A DNA stretch of 64,000 nt from Doryteuthis pealeii. Its lineage: Eukaryota; Mollusca; Cephalopoda; Myopsida; Loliginidae. Under the pieces are notes generated by a model, which was given only the letters and a program-made list of their open reading frames with translations, was not told where the DNA came from and made no database searches. The first letter of the stretch is position 1. Each line of letters begins with the position of its first letter. Made by a program: the position numbers and the translations under genes. Positions 55,446 to 64,000 of the stretch are shown piece by piece. The DNA lies in the NCBI GenBank assembly GCA_023376005.1, contig CM042139.1, positions 135,103,745-135,167,744 of the forward strand. Direction: 5' to 3'.

Positions 55446-56230
55446 GGCGAGAAGCAGGCGATACCCCGCACAAACTGTCACAGATGTAGACTATGATGAT
55501 GACCTCGCGCTTCTTGCAGAGACACTTCTACACAGCCTGGAGGAGGCAGCAAAGAACGTCGGCCTTTATGTGAACGCTGATAAAACTGAGTTCATGAGCT
55601 TCAAAAAGCAGGGAGACATCTCCACACTTGACGGCAAGCCTCTTAAGTCAGTGGAAAAATTCAGATATCTAGGTAGTAATATCTCATCCACAGAAAGTGA
55701 TGTTAACACTCGAATAGGAAAGGCATGGTTGGCCACCAACAATTATCAGTCATATGGAAATCCGATCTCCCCGACAAGCTAAAGAGACGATTCTTCTAGG
55801 CTGTAGTTGTATCGGTACTACTGTATGGCTGTACCACCTGGACCCTAACGAAGCGCCTTGAGAATAAGCTAGATGGGAGATGTACGAGAATACTACGAGC
55901 GGTCCTGAATAAGTCGTGGAAGCAGTAACCCACAAAAAGCAACTGTATGGCCACCTGCCCCCCCCCATCTCACAAACCATATGAGTAAGACGGGCTAGAC
56001 ATGCAGGACACTACTGGAGAAGCAAGGACGAGATCGTAAGAGTTGTACTATTGTGGAAGCCAGCACATGGGCACGCTAATGTGGGCCGCCCAGCGAGGAC
56101 CTACATTGACCAACTATGTAGGGATACTGGCTGCTGCGCGGAGAAGCTTTCAGAGTCGATGAATGATAGGGAAGGTTGGCGAGAGATCGTCATGGATATC
56201 CGTGCAAATTGCACGACATGATGATGATAT
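55446..56230 (+). pseudogene. LINE-S, best preserved RT C-terminal copy
   Basis: TDVDYDDDLALLAE contains the RT catalytic motif (YDDD in place of the usual YADD, 55492-55503). Then come GLYVNADKTEFMSFKKQGDI, STLDGKPLKSVEKFRYLGSN, ISSTESDVNTRIGKAW. After frameshifts near 55730 and 55795: LLYGCTTWTLTKRLENKLDG, VLNKSWKQ, KQQLYGH, QTI-VRRARHAGHYWRSKDE, GRPARTYIDQLCRDTGCC, NDREGWREIVMDI. It ends GCACGACATGATGATGATATA, the LINE-S tail, followed by TA. Three or more frameshifts and stops make it inactive. The clade is not assigned; the short-tandem 3' end is RTE-like. Confidence 0.85.
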
Positions 56231-56499
56231 ATATATACATATGTTAACCCCATCCTGTCCCCAGACAAAAGAATACGGTTAATTGAACGAGAAAACGAGC
56301 AGTTAGTCTACGAAAGTCTTTGACACAGGGTAAGTTATCCGAAATATTAGGGGAAATAAAGAAGATTGAGAACATAATATTTCTCACTTAGTTTTGTGTC
56401 TAATTTTATACTCTTCACCATATTATTCCATGCTTCAAAGGAAACCAAAATAATTTTCCCAACATCCATCAGACATATGCTGTGATATACATATATATA

Positions 56500-56504
<5 letters not shown>

Positions 56505-56582
<78 letters not shown>

Positions 56583-56593
56583 GCTACAAATGC

Positions 56594-56659
<66 letters not shown>

Positions 56660-56660
56660 G
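56505..56660. repeat. (CA)n and (TA)n compound microsatellite
   Basis: Two CA blocks (56507-56548, 56597-56641), each followed by TA. Confidence 0.95.
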
Positions 56661-56716
56661 AGGTTAAGTAAACAAACAAATGTGTTTATTTTTATATGGC
56701 TTTAAGCCGACAATTT

Positions 56717-57024
56717 TTGGAGGATATGTGCTTAATTGTAGTCATACCTAATTTTGAAAATTAATTAGTTAATAATTAATGAATTTAGACGGGCATATAT
56801 GTTCAAATGTAAGGCTAAACAAATCGAGAAAATGTCAATCCCTGAATGTACATTTCGACCTTTAGCTTGCTGATGAGACCTAATAGGTCGAAATATACAT
56901 TCAGGGATTGACATTTTCTCGATTTGTTTAGCCTTAAATTTGAACATATATTTCCGCCTAAATTCATTAATTATTAACTAATTAATTTTCAAAATTAGGT
57001 ATGACTTCAATTAAGCACATATCC

Positions 57025-57029
<5 letters not shown>
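56717..57029. repeat. inverted pair of PLE-type terminal repeats
   Basis: Arms 56717-56860 and 56886-57029 (144 nt each) are inverted copies with few differences. Shared blocks are GGAGGATATGTGCTTAATT, ATACCTAATTTTGAAAATTA, GCTAAACAAATCGAGAAAAT and GTCAATCCCTGAATGTA. The 25-nt centre holds CTGATGA, GACC and TAATA. The single-copy relative is at 33078-33235. A TA array follows directly at 57030, and CA/TA arrays lie just upstream. Confidence 0.8.
56870..56906 (+). ncRNA. hammerhead ribozyme core lacking stem I 5' strand
   Basis: CTGATGA (56870-56876), stem II GACC (56877-56880), loop TAATA, GGTC (56886-56889), GAAA (56890-56893), stem III ATATACAT (from 56893), cleavage base T (56901), CAGGG (56902-56906). 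The 5' partner of stem I would need CCCTG, but the inverted junction replaces it with TAGCTTG. The other arm has GGTC-GAAA-stem III on the minus strand (56860-56845) without a CTGATGA of its own. Probably inactive as it stands. Confidence 0.75.

Positions 57030-57084
<55 letters not shown>
57030..57084. repeat. (TA)n microsatellite
   Basis: Uninterrupted TA repeat at the outer edge of the inverted pair. Confidence 0.95.
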
Positions 57085-57088
<4 letters not shown>

Positions 57089-57279
57089 AAAAGCGGAAGT
57101 AAACAAAAGCATTATATTGGTCCCGCTGATGAAAAACCCGGAACGCTGATCGCGGGAAAAAAATTCTGTAGATAAAGGAATGTTTATCGTTGAAATTTGA
57201 CTCTTCAGCCGTTAAAGTCATTTGTTTACATTTTCAGTTGTCAAATTCGCCACGTGCTCATGGATGCCTGCTGATGTAT
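57085..57279. other. unassigned spacer
   Basis: CTGATGAAAAACCCGGAACG then CTGATCGCGGGAAAAAAATT near 57127-57165 loosely resembles a hammerhead arm. Not resolved. Confidence 0.3.
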
Positions 57280-57412
57280 TTATTTTCATGCTGGACACTC
57301 CTGGAGAAGCAAGACATTCTCCTGTTGAAATCTGCGCGTAGATACGCCAGGGTGGGCCGTGCAGCAAAGGGCTACATAGTTAATCTCTATGCGGATTGTT
57401 ATCGATATCCGT
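57280..57412 (+). pseudogene. LINE-S 3' scrap
   Basis: CATGCTGGACACTCCTGGAG (HAGHSW), AAGCAAGACATTCTC, TACGCCAGGGTGGGCCGTGC (YARVGRAA) and AATCTCTATGCGGATTG (NLYADC) follow the end of the LINE-S ORF. Confidence 0.6.
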
Positions 57413-57420
57413 GATAATAC

Positions 57421-57422
<2 letters not shown>

Positions 57423-57490
<68 letters not shown>

Positions 57491-57712
57491 TATGTACGAT
57501 ATTCTATACACCGAGTAATTCTTTGCGAAATTCACTTGTCAATATTATCTTCTATAATTATCGAATTCATGCGATATGCGCATTGTAATTGCCCTCAAGC
57601 AAAAATATAGATATTAATATATTTACTTTATCCAATAATGCTTCTAAAAAATAAACAAACATCCAAAAAATCTTATATATATATATATATATATATATAG
57701 GGGTAAACTATA

Positions 57713-57762
<50 letters not shown>
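57423..57762. repeat. three (TA)n microsatellites with short spacers
   Basis: TA arrays at 57423-57487, 57675-57699 and 57716-57762. The 57488-57674 spacer is unassigned. Confidence 0.9.
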
Positions 57763-57765
<3 letters not shown>

Positions 57766-58388
57766 GAGTGTTTAGAGTATATGTGATAAGTATGAGGTTG
57801 TTTCGAATAGATATGTATTTATTAAACACAGTTTATCCAATTGCAAAGACATCATGATCAAAATATAGATTAGTGTTAAATCAGTCTTTTAAAGTAGAAG
57901 TTCCTCTCAGGTTAAAATATCAACATCTCTCGATTTTGATGTGGATTGAACATCTAAAACTAAATGATAAATGCTTAATGCTGATTCACTTGAACAGTGA
58001 AAGCAAGACACACAAAATAACCCTGCATTTCAACTTTCGAAGTACTGCTCTCAAGTTAGACCCCATATCACGAAAAAGAATTAACATGTCATGTCTTCCT
58101 CTGAGAAAACTATTTCGGGAACATGATTTGCAGTAAAGCTTAATTGATAACCATCGTGCTGAATAATTTATCTCTGAAGGGTGCATTCTATTTTTTAACG
58201 AGGAAGCGAACTCTCCTCGGCAAGAAAGACACGATTGGTTTGAGGCAAACTCTCTTTTGTACAAAATATTACGAGACATATAAAAAAAACATAGAGATTT
58301 TACTTATATAAAACGGTATATCTTTTTAAGTACAATATTTTGTATATTTATTGAATAGTTGCCTTTCCCTCCTCATTCTCCTTCTTCT
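57763..58388. other. unassigned spacer
   Basis: The 87- and 97-codon frames at 57873-58279 are mutually antisense and motif-free. Confidence 0.4.
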
Positions 58389-58394
58389 TTTTTT

Positions 58395-58460
<66 letters not shown>

Positions 58461-58461
58461 T
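58389..58461. repeat. (TTC)n-(TTA)n microsatellite
   Basis: It repeats the arrangement at 50872-50968: TTC then TTA, ending at the 3' terminus of a minus-strand LINE-V. Confidence 0.95.
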
Positions 58462-58464
58462 AGT

Positions 58465-60195
58465 TTTCACACAAGCGTTAGCTGATGGTCTTTCCCTGAA
58501 GTTTCAGGGAAAACAAGTCTTCTCAGATCTCCAGGAATCTCCTGAGTATTCCAGCTGATTTCAACAATACTGTTGTCTGGATAGTCTCAATGCTTCCTTT
58601 GATTTCCAGTTCCACAAGTGTATTCGGATATGGGATCAGCAGGTGTCTCAAAAAAAAAAAAAATGATATCCGAGGATAGGTGAGGGTTAAAACAGCATCT
58701 GAGGGAAATATGATAATGAAAGAAAACTTTGATTCAGAGAGAGTAATTTCCCATTACTGGCTAGAAGTAAACAAAACGAGATCCTGTATTTTCTTTTAGT
58801 AAAAATTCTTGCCAAATACTTAGACTTAATGGTGACTAAAAGGAATTGGTCTCTTTTGATTTTAAGAGATCAGATGGCGTAGGAGTGACCAAGAAATTAA
58901 ATTAGAAGAACACGTGTTAGGAGAGTCCAATAATCTTCTGGAACCTTCCGAACGAAAAATAAAACAAGATGAAAAACAGCTTCCCCTAGAGGCAGAAGTC
59001 AGTTGGGGCTAGGCGTCAATTGGACCCGGAGGAGCCAGAGGTATAGTTTTGGGCTTGAAGCGGCTGGTACTTGGATCGGACGAATTAAGTTATTGAGAGC
59101 GAAAGGCAGTTAGATCGGTTAAGTCGGGATTGACGAAGAATACAAAGAAAACTTAAGTAAGGTATTGATGAGATTTTTCTCTTTCTCTTGAATCCCTGTT
59201 CTGAGCCAATACATTTTATAAAGAAAAGAAATTCCTGTGTACTACACTTCGTCGTTCCGCGAAGATTAGTGAATGGAATGTTGCGAGTAAAAAACAAAAC
59301 AAAACAGTAAGCAGCCTCACCCCAAACTGAAGAACCAGAGGAAAACAATCTGTTGACTAAAATTAATTGACAATGACGAAGATGCGTGTTCACTGATCTC
59401 TTCTTCTATACCCACTGACAGTAACGCTACCACAACCGGATGAAGAAAGGCACCAAACACGGCACTAGAAGGTGATCATAAACAAACCAACCGACGCTTC
59501 CCTTACTGAAAGTCGGCATCGTCGCAAACGTCTTCTTAGCGCTGTGGTCAGTGCACCACGTTACATAAACCTTCTTGTGGCCGTCCTCATATGCAGAGGA
59601 CTACGTTACACAAGTCTTTTTTCTAAGCTTTTGGGGACCGTTCTTAGGATCCCAACTACTATTCACTTTCACCAGCATATTCCTCAGTTTTTTTTTCAAT
59701 TTTTCGCGAGGTTAAGGTATTTGCTTATCTTTTCGTTTTCTTTCATCTTAACCCTGTGATCTGCTGGAACTGCAAAATGCACCAGTTGATAACATCTCTT
59801 TTTTGTTAATCACTACTGGGTCTGATCTTCTGACTGGGATAAAGTCCCAGACAATTTTATATCTTTCAGTCTTAAGGACAGATTCTGGTTTATGTATATA
59901 ACATTTTGTTGTATGGTCAAAATTTAGTCTTTTGCATAATTCCCAGTGGATCACATTTACAACCCAGTCGTACCTAGCTTTTTATTCTCGTTATACTACT
60001 TAGCTGAATTTTCTTAATACATGGTTTATGGTCTCATCTTTGTTACCACACACTCTGCATTTGCTGTTTTGTTGAGTCTTATCAATTTTTGCTTTGATAT
60101 AATTTGTTCTTATGGCATTGTTTCGAGCAGCAATTATGAGTGCTCTGACACTCTCTTGAGGTTTCCTCTTCTTAATTATGTCTACGTCTTTTCAT
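58465..60195 (-). pseudogene. LINE-V copy split by an LTR insertion
   Basis: The 3' end is 58465-58618 and the rest is 59611-60195, both minus strand. The terminal hairpin (AGCGTTAGCTGATGG side) abuts (TTA)n. Upstream parts read KKRCYQLVHFAVPADHRVKM, LSGTLSQSEDQTQ, and CRVCGNKDE-like zinc-knuckle codons at 60030-60070. Removing 58619-59610 plus one CAAG restores the reading frame across the junction, so the two parts were one element. Other frameshifts remain. Confidence 0.85.
58619..59610 (+). mobile_element. solo LTR or deleted LTR element, 992 bp, inside LINE-V
   Basis: It begins TGTATTCGG and ends TACGTTACA. It is flanked by the direct repeat CAAG (58615-58618 and 59611-59614), a 4-bp target duplication typical of LTR elements. 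The first half aligns with 2765-3200, where gag follows. There is no internal coding region. A second internal LTR boundary was not found, so a heavily deleted element is also possible. Confidence 0.75.
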
Positions 60196-60199
60196 ATGC

Positions 60200-60242
60200 A
60201 ACATTATTATTATTATTATTATTATTATCATCATCATCATCA

Positions 60243-60296
<54 letters not shown>

Positions 60297-60297
60297 C
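60200..60297. repeat. (TTA)n microsatellite with ATC block
   Basis: TTA and TCA units, then about 18 TTA units. Poly-Y frames across it are artefacts. Confidence 0.95.
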
Positions 60298-60425
60298 TTC
60301 TTAACTTGTTTCTTTTAAACCTTCCAGTTGGATTGAGTTTTCTGCTCTTAACGTCTTCTGGGTCGTCTTGGGTTATCTTGGGGTTGTCTGGAATGTAATT
60401 TCCGATTGTTGAATCTGTGCGTCCA
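60298..60425 (-). repeat. non-LTR retroelement 3' fragment
   Basis: The minus strand ends GGTTTAAAAGAAACAAGTTA, AGAAGATAATAAT and so merges into the (AAT)n. It is related to 28520-28670 (CCCAAGATAACCCAAGAC shared). Confidence 0.55.
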
Positions 60426-60457
60426 TTCTCGTTCTTAATAATAAACACGAAGACCCA

Positions 60458-60650
60458 CTTTTGGAGGCGCATGGTGTAATGGTTACTGTCGTAGGAAATG
60501 GACACGACGAGACGGGTTCAATTCCTGAATACAGCTGAAAGATACGAATCAAACTATTTTCCCTACAGCGAATGGTAAATAGTAGGACTCTATCCTCTTT
60601 CTCAAAATATAGAATTTTTAATTTTAACGTCTTTTATTTTCACAAGACTC
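60458..60650 (+). repeat. SINE-A with the best tRNA-like head
   Basis: GGAGGCGCATGGTGTAATGG, TTACTGTCGTAGGAAATGG (A-box region), then GACGGGTTCAATTCCTG (B box), the standard order for a pol III internal promoter. The body continues AACTATTTTCCCTACAGCGA and is then degraded. Confidence 0.85.
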
Positions 60651-61189
60651 AAAATTCCCTGTGAGCGGAGAAGAACTCACTGGATGCCATAATTTAGCGT
60701 CAGGTTCTTCAATTGGTTTGAGACAAACTTTATTTTGAACAAATTATTAAGATATATATCCCCAGGCTCCCCACGAAAAATAGATTTTACTAATATAATG
60801 TGGCGTATTTGGTTAATTTTAATATTGAGTATATAAAGTATCAGGATAAAAACTAGTTAGCTAGCTAAAAGTTTCCTAAGTGTAACAAATACTAATGAAA
60901 TTACAGCTTGATCTACGTCCAAGTAAGAATAAGCAGATGTTTTAATTCATAATGGGGATCTAAAGTACAATAGACGTCAGATTCTTCAACGTGAGTTGAC
61001 CGTAAACATATCAAGACAAAACTAATTAGAAAATAACAATAACCTCAAAAAGTGGTGACATTAGCGAGATGCCCTAAAGACAGAAATAAGAAGGGGGGAA
61101 GAGGAGGAGTAGGAGGAAGGGTGGCAGAGGGATGTCACAAAGTAGTTTTGACTAACAATAAATGAGCCCCTTTGGTTTGATTTTAGTGC
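60651..61189. other. unassigned spacer
   Basis: A purine-rich GGAAGAGGAGGAGTAGGAGG stretch lies near 61096. No gene is seen. Confidence 0.4.
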
Positions 61190-61400
61190 TTTTCGTCCTC
61201 CTAGACTATTTTCTATACCAAGGTTAAAGGTCCCAGTATGTCCTACTATTTACCCATAGCTAAAGGGAGATTGGTTTAATTTTAACCTTTTTCAAGTGTA
61301 TTAGCGCTATGTGAAATGCAAATAACCGGATCCAGGTTTTGAACTCGTCTCACCATGTCTTTTTCCTTCGACGGTAGCCATAACACCACGCACCTCCAAA
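61190..61400 (-). repeat. SINE-A, 3' truncated
   Basis: The minus strand starts GGAGGTGCGTGGTGTTATGG with A box, TCGAAGGAAAAAGACATGGT, B box GAGTTCAAAACC, then the body to TAGGAGGACG. Confidence 0.8.
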
Positions 61401-61419
61401 TAAACTATTTTTGATAGTA

Positions 61420-61515
61420 AGGCTCAAGATCTAAGAGTGTGGAATACCCCTTTATTGCCATTATTCTCATGTCCCCTCGGAATCAGAGTGCTAGTAAAAG
61501 TTAGAATCACATCTC
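61420..61515 (-). repeat. family R core fragment
   Basis: GAGTGTGGAATACCCCTTTA, TTGCCATTATTCTC and GGAATCAGAGTG are the family R core in minus orientation. Confidence 0.6.
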
Positions 61516-61547
61516 TGGCCCAAATTGTTTATTTTGGAAATTATTCG

Positions 61548-61665
<118 letters not shown>

Positions 61666-61778
61666 GCAGATAGAGAGGCACACTGAGAGATAGACAGATA
61701 GTTTGCTACATTTGTAAGTAAATACTCAATATCATTGATATAGTATGTATATCTAAGTTAGTTAGCATAGACGTGAAG

Positions 61779-61779
<1 letters not shown>

Positions 61780-61850
<71 letters not shown>
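61780..61850. repeat. (TA)n array, target of the Tc1-like element
   Basis: TA repeat interrupted once. The element at 61851 is inserted at its right edge, using a TA as the target. Confidence 0.9.
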
Positions 61851-61852
<2 letters not shown>

Positions 61853-63442
61853 CTGCGTTTCAAATTATTAACGAGGTGATATTTTTTCATCCTGTACAAA
61901 AAATACTAATTGGAATTTAACGAAACTTTCACAGTATAATGGTCATAGATGTATTCGCAGGCTGTATAAAAACTGTATTGTTCTGCGCAACAGGAAACAA
62001 ACAGTGGCCATTTGCAGTATTAACACGATATAGAAGTGTCTGAAATATTAAACAAGTGTCATTATACTTGTGCAATTATGGCTAGCAAATGTGACTTGAC
62101 CCCTCTAAGAAAGATAGCATAACATCTGAACTTTTCAAAGGCAAGTCTACATTAGAAATATCCAAAACAATTGGAAGATATCATCAAACTGGGAAAGGAT
62201 TGTTTGCAGCTCCTACGAAGGTACGTAAGAGGGTCGATAAGGGTCACTCGAGGGTTGTTTGCTGACGTTCTTTGTCATGAATGAAACGTGAAGCTGTAAA
62301 TAACCCAGGCCTGACGAGTTGAGAACTTTTCAGAAGCATTGGAGAAGCAACAGTGCCCAGAAGTACTCACTGTCGTCTTCTGAAAAAGGTCGGGGCATCA
62401 GTGAAACCAGTGACAAAGCCTCGATTTACAAAAATACACATGCAAATACGTTTGAAATGGGCAAAGGAGAACATGAAGGTCGATTTCTCAAAAGTACTGT
62501 TCACAGATGAAACTCATACAACACTTGATGGCCCTGATAGCTGGAGCAAAGGTTGGGTCGTAAATGGACGAGATCCTCATCACCGGTCTAGACGCCAACA
62601 AGGAGGAGGAGGTATTATGAGTTGGGCTGGTATTATTGGATGTATCATGGTTGGCCCATGGAGAGTGCCTGACGGTATGAAAATAACCACAGATGCTTAT
62701 ATAGTCTTCCTCAAAGAGTACCAGGAATCTTGGCTAAAAAAGCATAAAATCACCTTCAGGAGAACCATCATATTTATGCAAGATAATGCTCCTTCGCATT
62801 CAGCGCATAAAACTACAGAGAACCTGCAAAAATTAGGCTTCTGTGGACCTCGGAAGATGAACTGGCCGGCCAATTCTCCTGACTTAAACCCAATTGAAAA
62901 CTTGTGGAGCATTCTGAAGCAACGTGTTTATGAGAATGAACGCCAATTTACAAGCAAAGATGACTTGTGGCAGGAAATAGTCAGCGTATCACGTGAAATT
63001 ACATCAGAGGAGATCCAGAAATTGACATGTTCGATGGACCAGCGCCTTTTCCAAGTCATTTTAAAAAAAAAGATCACATATCTCATATTACCTAACTTCA
63101 CTATCATTTTTTAATTCTTTTTACTTTTTTTTTAATTTCAATTTAATTTTATCTTAGTTACTCTATGTATCCATAAAATCTATAAATGAAACAAGAAAAG
63201 TATTATTTTCTTTTTTACAGGGTTTTTATTATACCTCGCTAATAATTTGACACATGAATAATTTAAGTAAAATTAGGTAAATGACCATAGCTTCTGTTTC
63301 TTTTTTGTAGAACCTTACAATTTTTACGAAGTAGGTGTATATACAGGTTGTCATTAGTCGCTGATAATTTCGTTAAATTCCAGTCAGTAGTTTGTGGTTA
63401 GGAGGGAAAAGTGTCACTTCTCTAATAATTCGAAACGCAGTG
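61851..63442 (+). mobile_element. Tc1/mariner-type transposon, 1592 bp
   Basis: The left end TACTGCGTTTCAAATTATTA and the right end (reverse complement CACTGCGTTTCGAATTATTA) are inverted repeats flanked by TA on both sides (61849-61850 and 63443-63444). A second matching block, GGAATTTAACGAAA, lies near 61914 and, inverted, near 63380. Length, TA target and coding content fit a Tc1-like element. Confidence 0.85.
62078..63114 (+). pseudogene. DD37E transposase, frameshifted
   Basis: ATG at 62078 starts MASKCDLTPLRKIA, then a stop. The DNA-binding half (to about 62350) has several frameshifts. From 62353 to 63114 one frame of 253 codons is intact and contains the whole catalytic domain: VLFTDETHTT (first Asp), IIFMQDNAPSHSA (second Asp) and SPDLNPIENLWSI (Glu). 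Between the second Asp and the Glu I count 37 residues, so the triad is DD37E and not the DD34E of classical Tc1. The enzyme would cut at TA. The catalytic part is well preserved, suggesting fairly recent activity. Confidence 0.85.
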
Positions 63443-63444
63443 TA

Positions 63445-64000
63445 TGTATATTTCCAACTAGTAATTATTATGAAACATATTTAATGCTATTTATAAATTG
63501 AAGAATTTAAAAAAGAAAACTTCTTATAGACATTTTCTCTTTTAATTTGAATAATTGTTAATATAGAATCTGTTACGCACACCCTAATATAAACTCAACT
63601 CTAATTCCTCTGTGTTACTCCAAGAATATCTGATACCAAATCAACCATCAGCACTAATTTCACTCTCTTTCAAATATTGACTGTATATAATTATCTCATT
63701 AATATTTACAGTCAGAAAAAAAAAATCTCTCTAAAGTAATTTTAGTTGATATTTATCTTTACCATGAAATATATATTCATCTAATTGAATATTCTTTGTG
63801 AAAACCTCTTGAGGATTATTTTCTCACCAAAAAAATCAATTTTAGTTTAAATCTTTCTCAATATATGAAATGAATTCCTAGTTATAAACAAAAAACACAA
63901 AAACAAAGACGGTCATTTCAAATGCTTTAAAAATATCTGAGTAAATCTTCTCACAAAATTGATTTCTATTCTATTCTCACTAATGGGTAAGATATTTTAT
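63445..64000. other. unassigned AT-rich spacer
   Basis: Nothing is recognised to the end of the window. Confidence 0.4.

Noticed and set aside
54960..56230. opposed LINE-S copies as a twin-priming product
   Set aside because: Both copies cover the same 3' region, whereas twin priming would invert the upstream part. Two independent insertions fit better.
60021..60398. 125-codon frame with poly-tyrosine
   Set aside because: Antisense LINE-V joined to a (TTA)n array.

Overview
The window looks like gene-poor nuclear DNA from a cephalopod mollusc, most likely an octopus. It is strongly AT-rich. Long (TA)n, (CA)n, (GA)n and (TAA)n arrays recur every 1-3 kb. The space between them is filled with decayed retroelements, tRNA-derived SINEs, Tc1/mariner relics and short inverted-repeat elements. 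I could not support a single host protein-coding gene, rRNA or functional tRNA. Most long open frames are either translated microsatellites or pieces of transposable elements. The species call is inference from repeat style, not from a marker gene.

Main repeat families (names are mine; each was found by comparing copies within the window). SINE-A: about 270 bp, tRNA-derived head with A and B boxes, at least 15 copies or fragments on both strands. SINE-B and SINE-C: two further tRNA-headed families. Family R: a dispersed repeat of about 0.8 kb, at least 12 copies, no coding capacity seen. LINE-S: a non-LTR retrotransposon recognised from the end of its reverse transcriptase, about 12 copies, best at 55446-56230. 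LINE-V: a second non-LTR element ending in a short hairpin and often abutting (TAA)n. Penelope-like elements (PLE): one broken copy at 4.1-6.2 kb with RT and GIY-YIG endonuclease motifs, RT relics at 38.8-39.1 and 42.3-42.6 kb, and many isolated terminal repeats. TA-bounded elements: sequences that begin with CTAG at the edge of a (TA)n array and carry a hairpin near that end. MITE-D: about 400 bp DNA-transposon derivatives with CTTGACTTACGAGT termini.

Layout. 0-4 kb: SINE, LINE-V 3' end, MITE-D, and an LTR-like leader with gag relic. 4-6.4 kb: PLE between inverted terminal repeats and microsatellites. 6.5-13 kb: SINE-A copies, family R, a hAT-type MITE with a perfect 8-bp target duplication, a Tc1 relic and a promoter-like patch. 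13-16 kb: microsatellite cluster and a large palindrome. 16.4-33 kb: MITE-D, LINE-S relics, family R, inverted repeats and simple arrays. 33-40.5 kb: a complete-looking hammerhead ribozyme, SINE-B and SINE-C, a degenerate 74-bp tandem array, an LTR with polypurine tract, RT relics. 41-54 kb: LINE-S, PLE, mariner, family R, TA-bounded element, a 1.2-kb LINE-V fragment. 54-61 kb: the best LINE-S copy, a second hammerhead inside an inverted repeat, and an LTR inserted cleanly into a LINE-V copy. 61.8-63.4 kb: an almost complete Tc1/mariner-type element with a DD37E catalytic triad but a frameshifted transposase.

The most interesting system is the set of Penelope-type terminal repeats. At least five are arranged as head-to-head inverted repeats, most bordered by (TA)n or (CA)n arrays, and several carry hammerhead-ribozyme cores in intact, half or decayed form.
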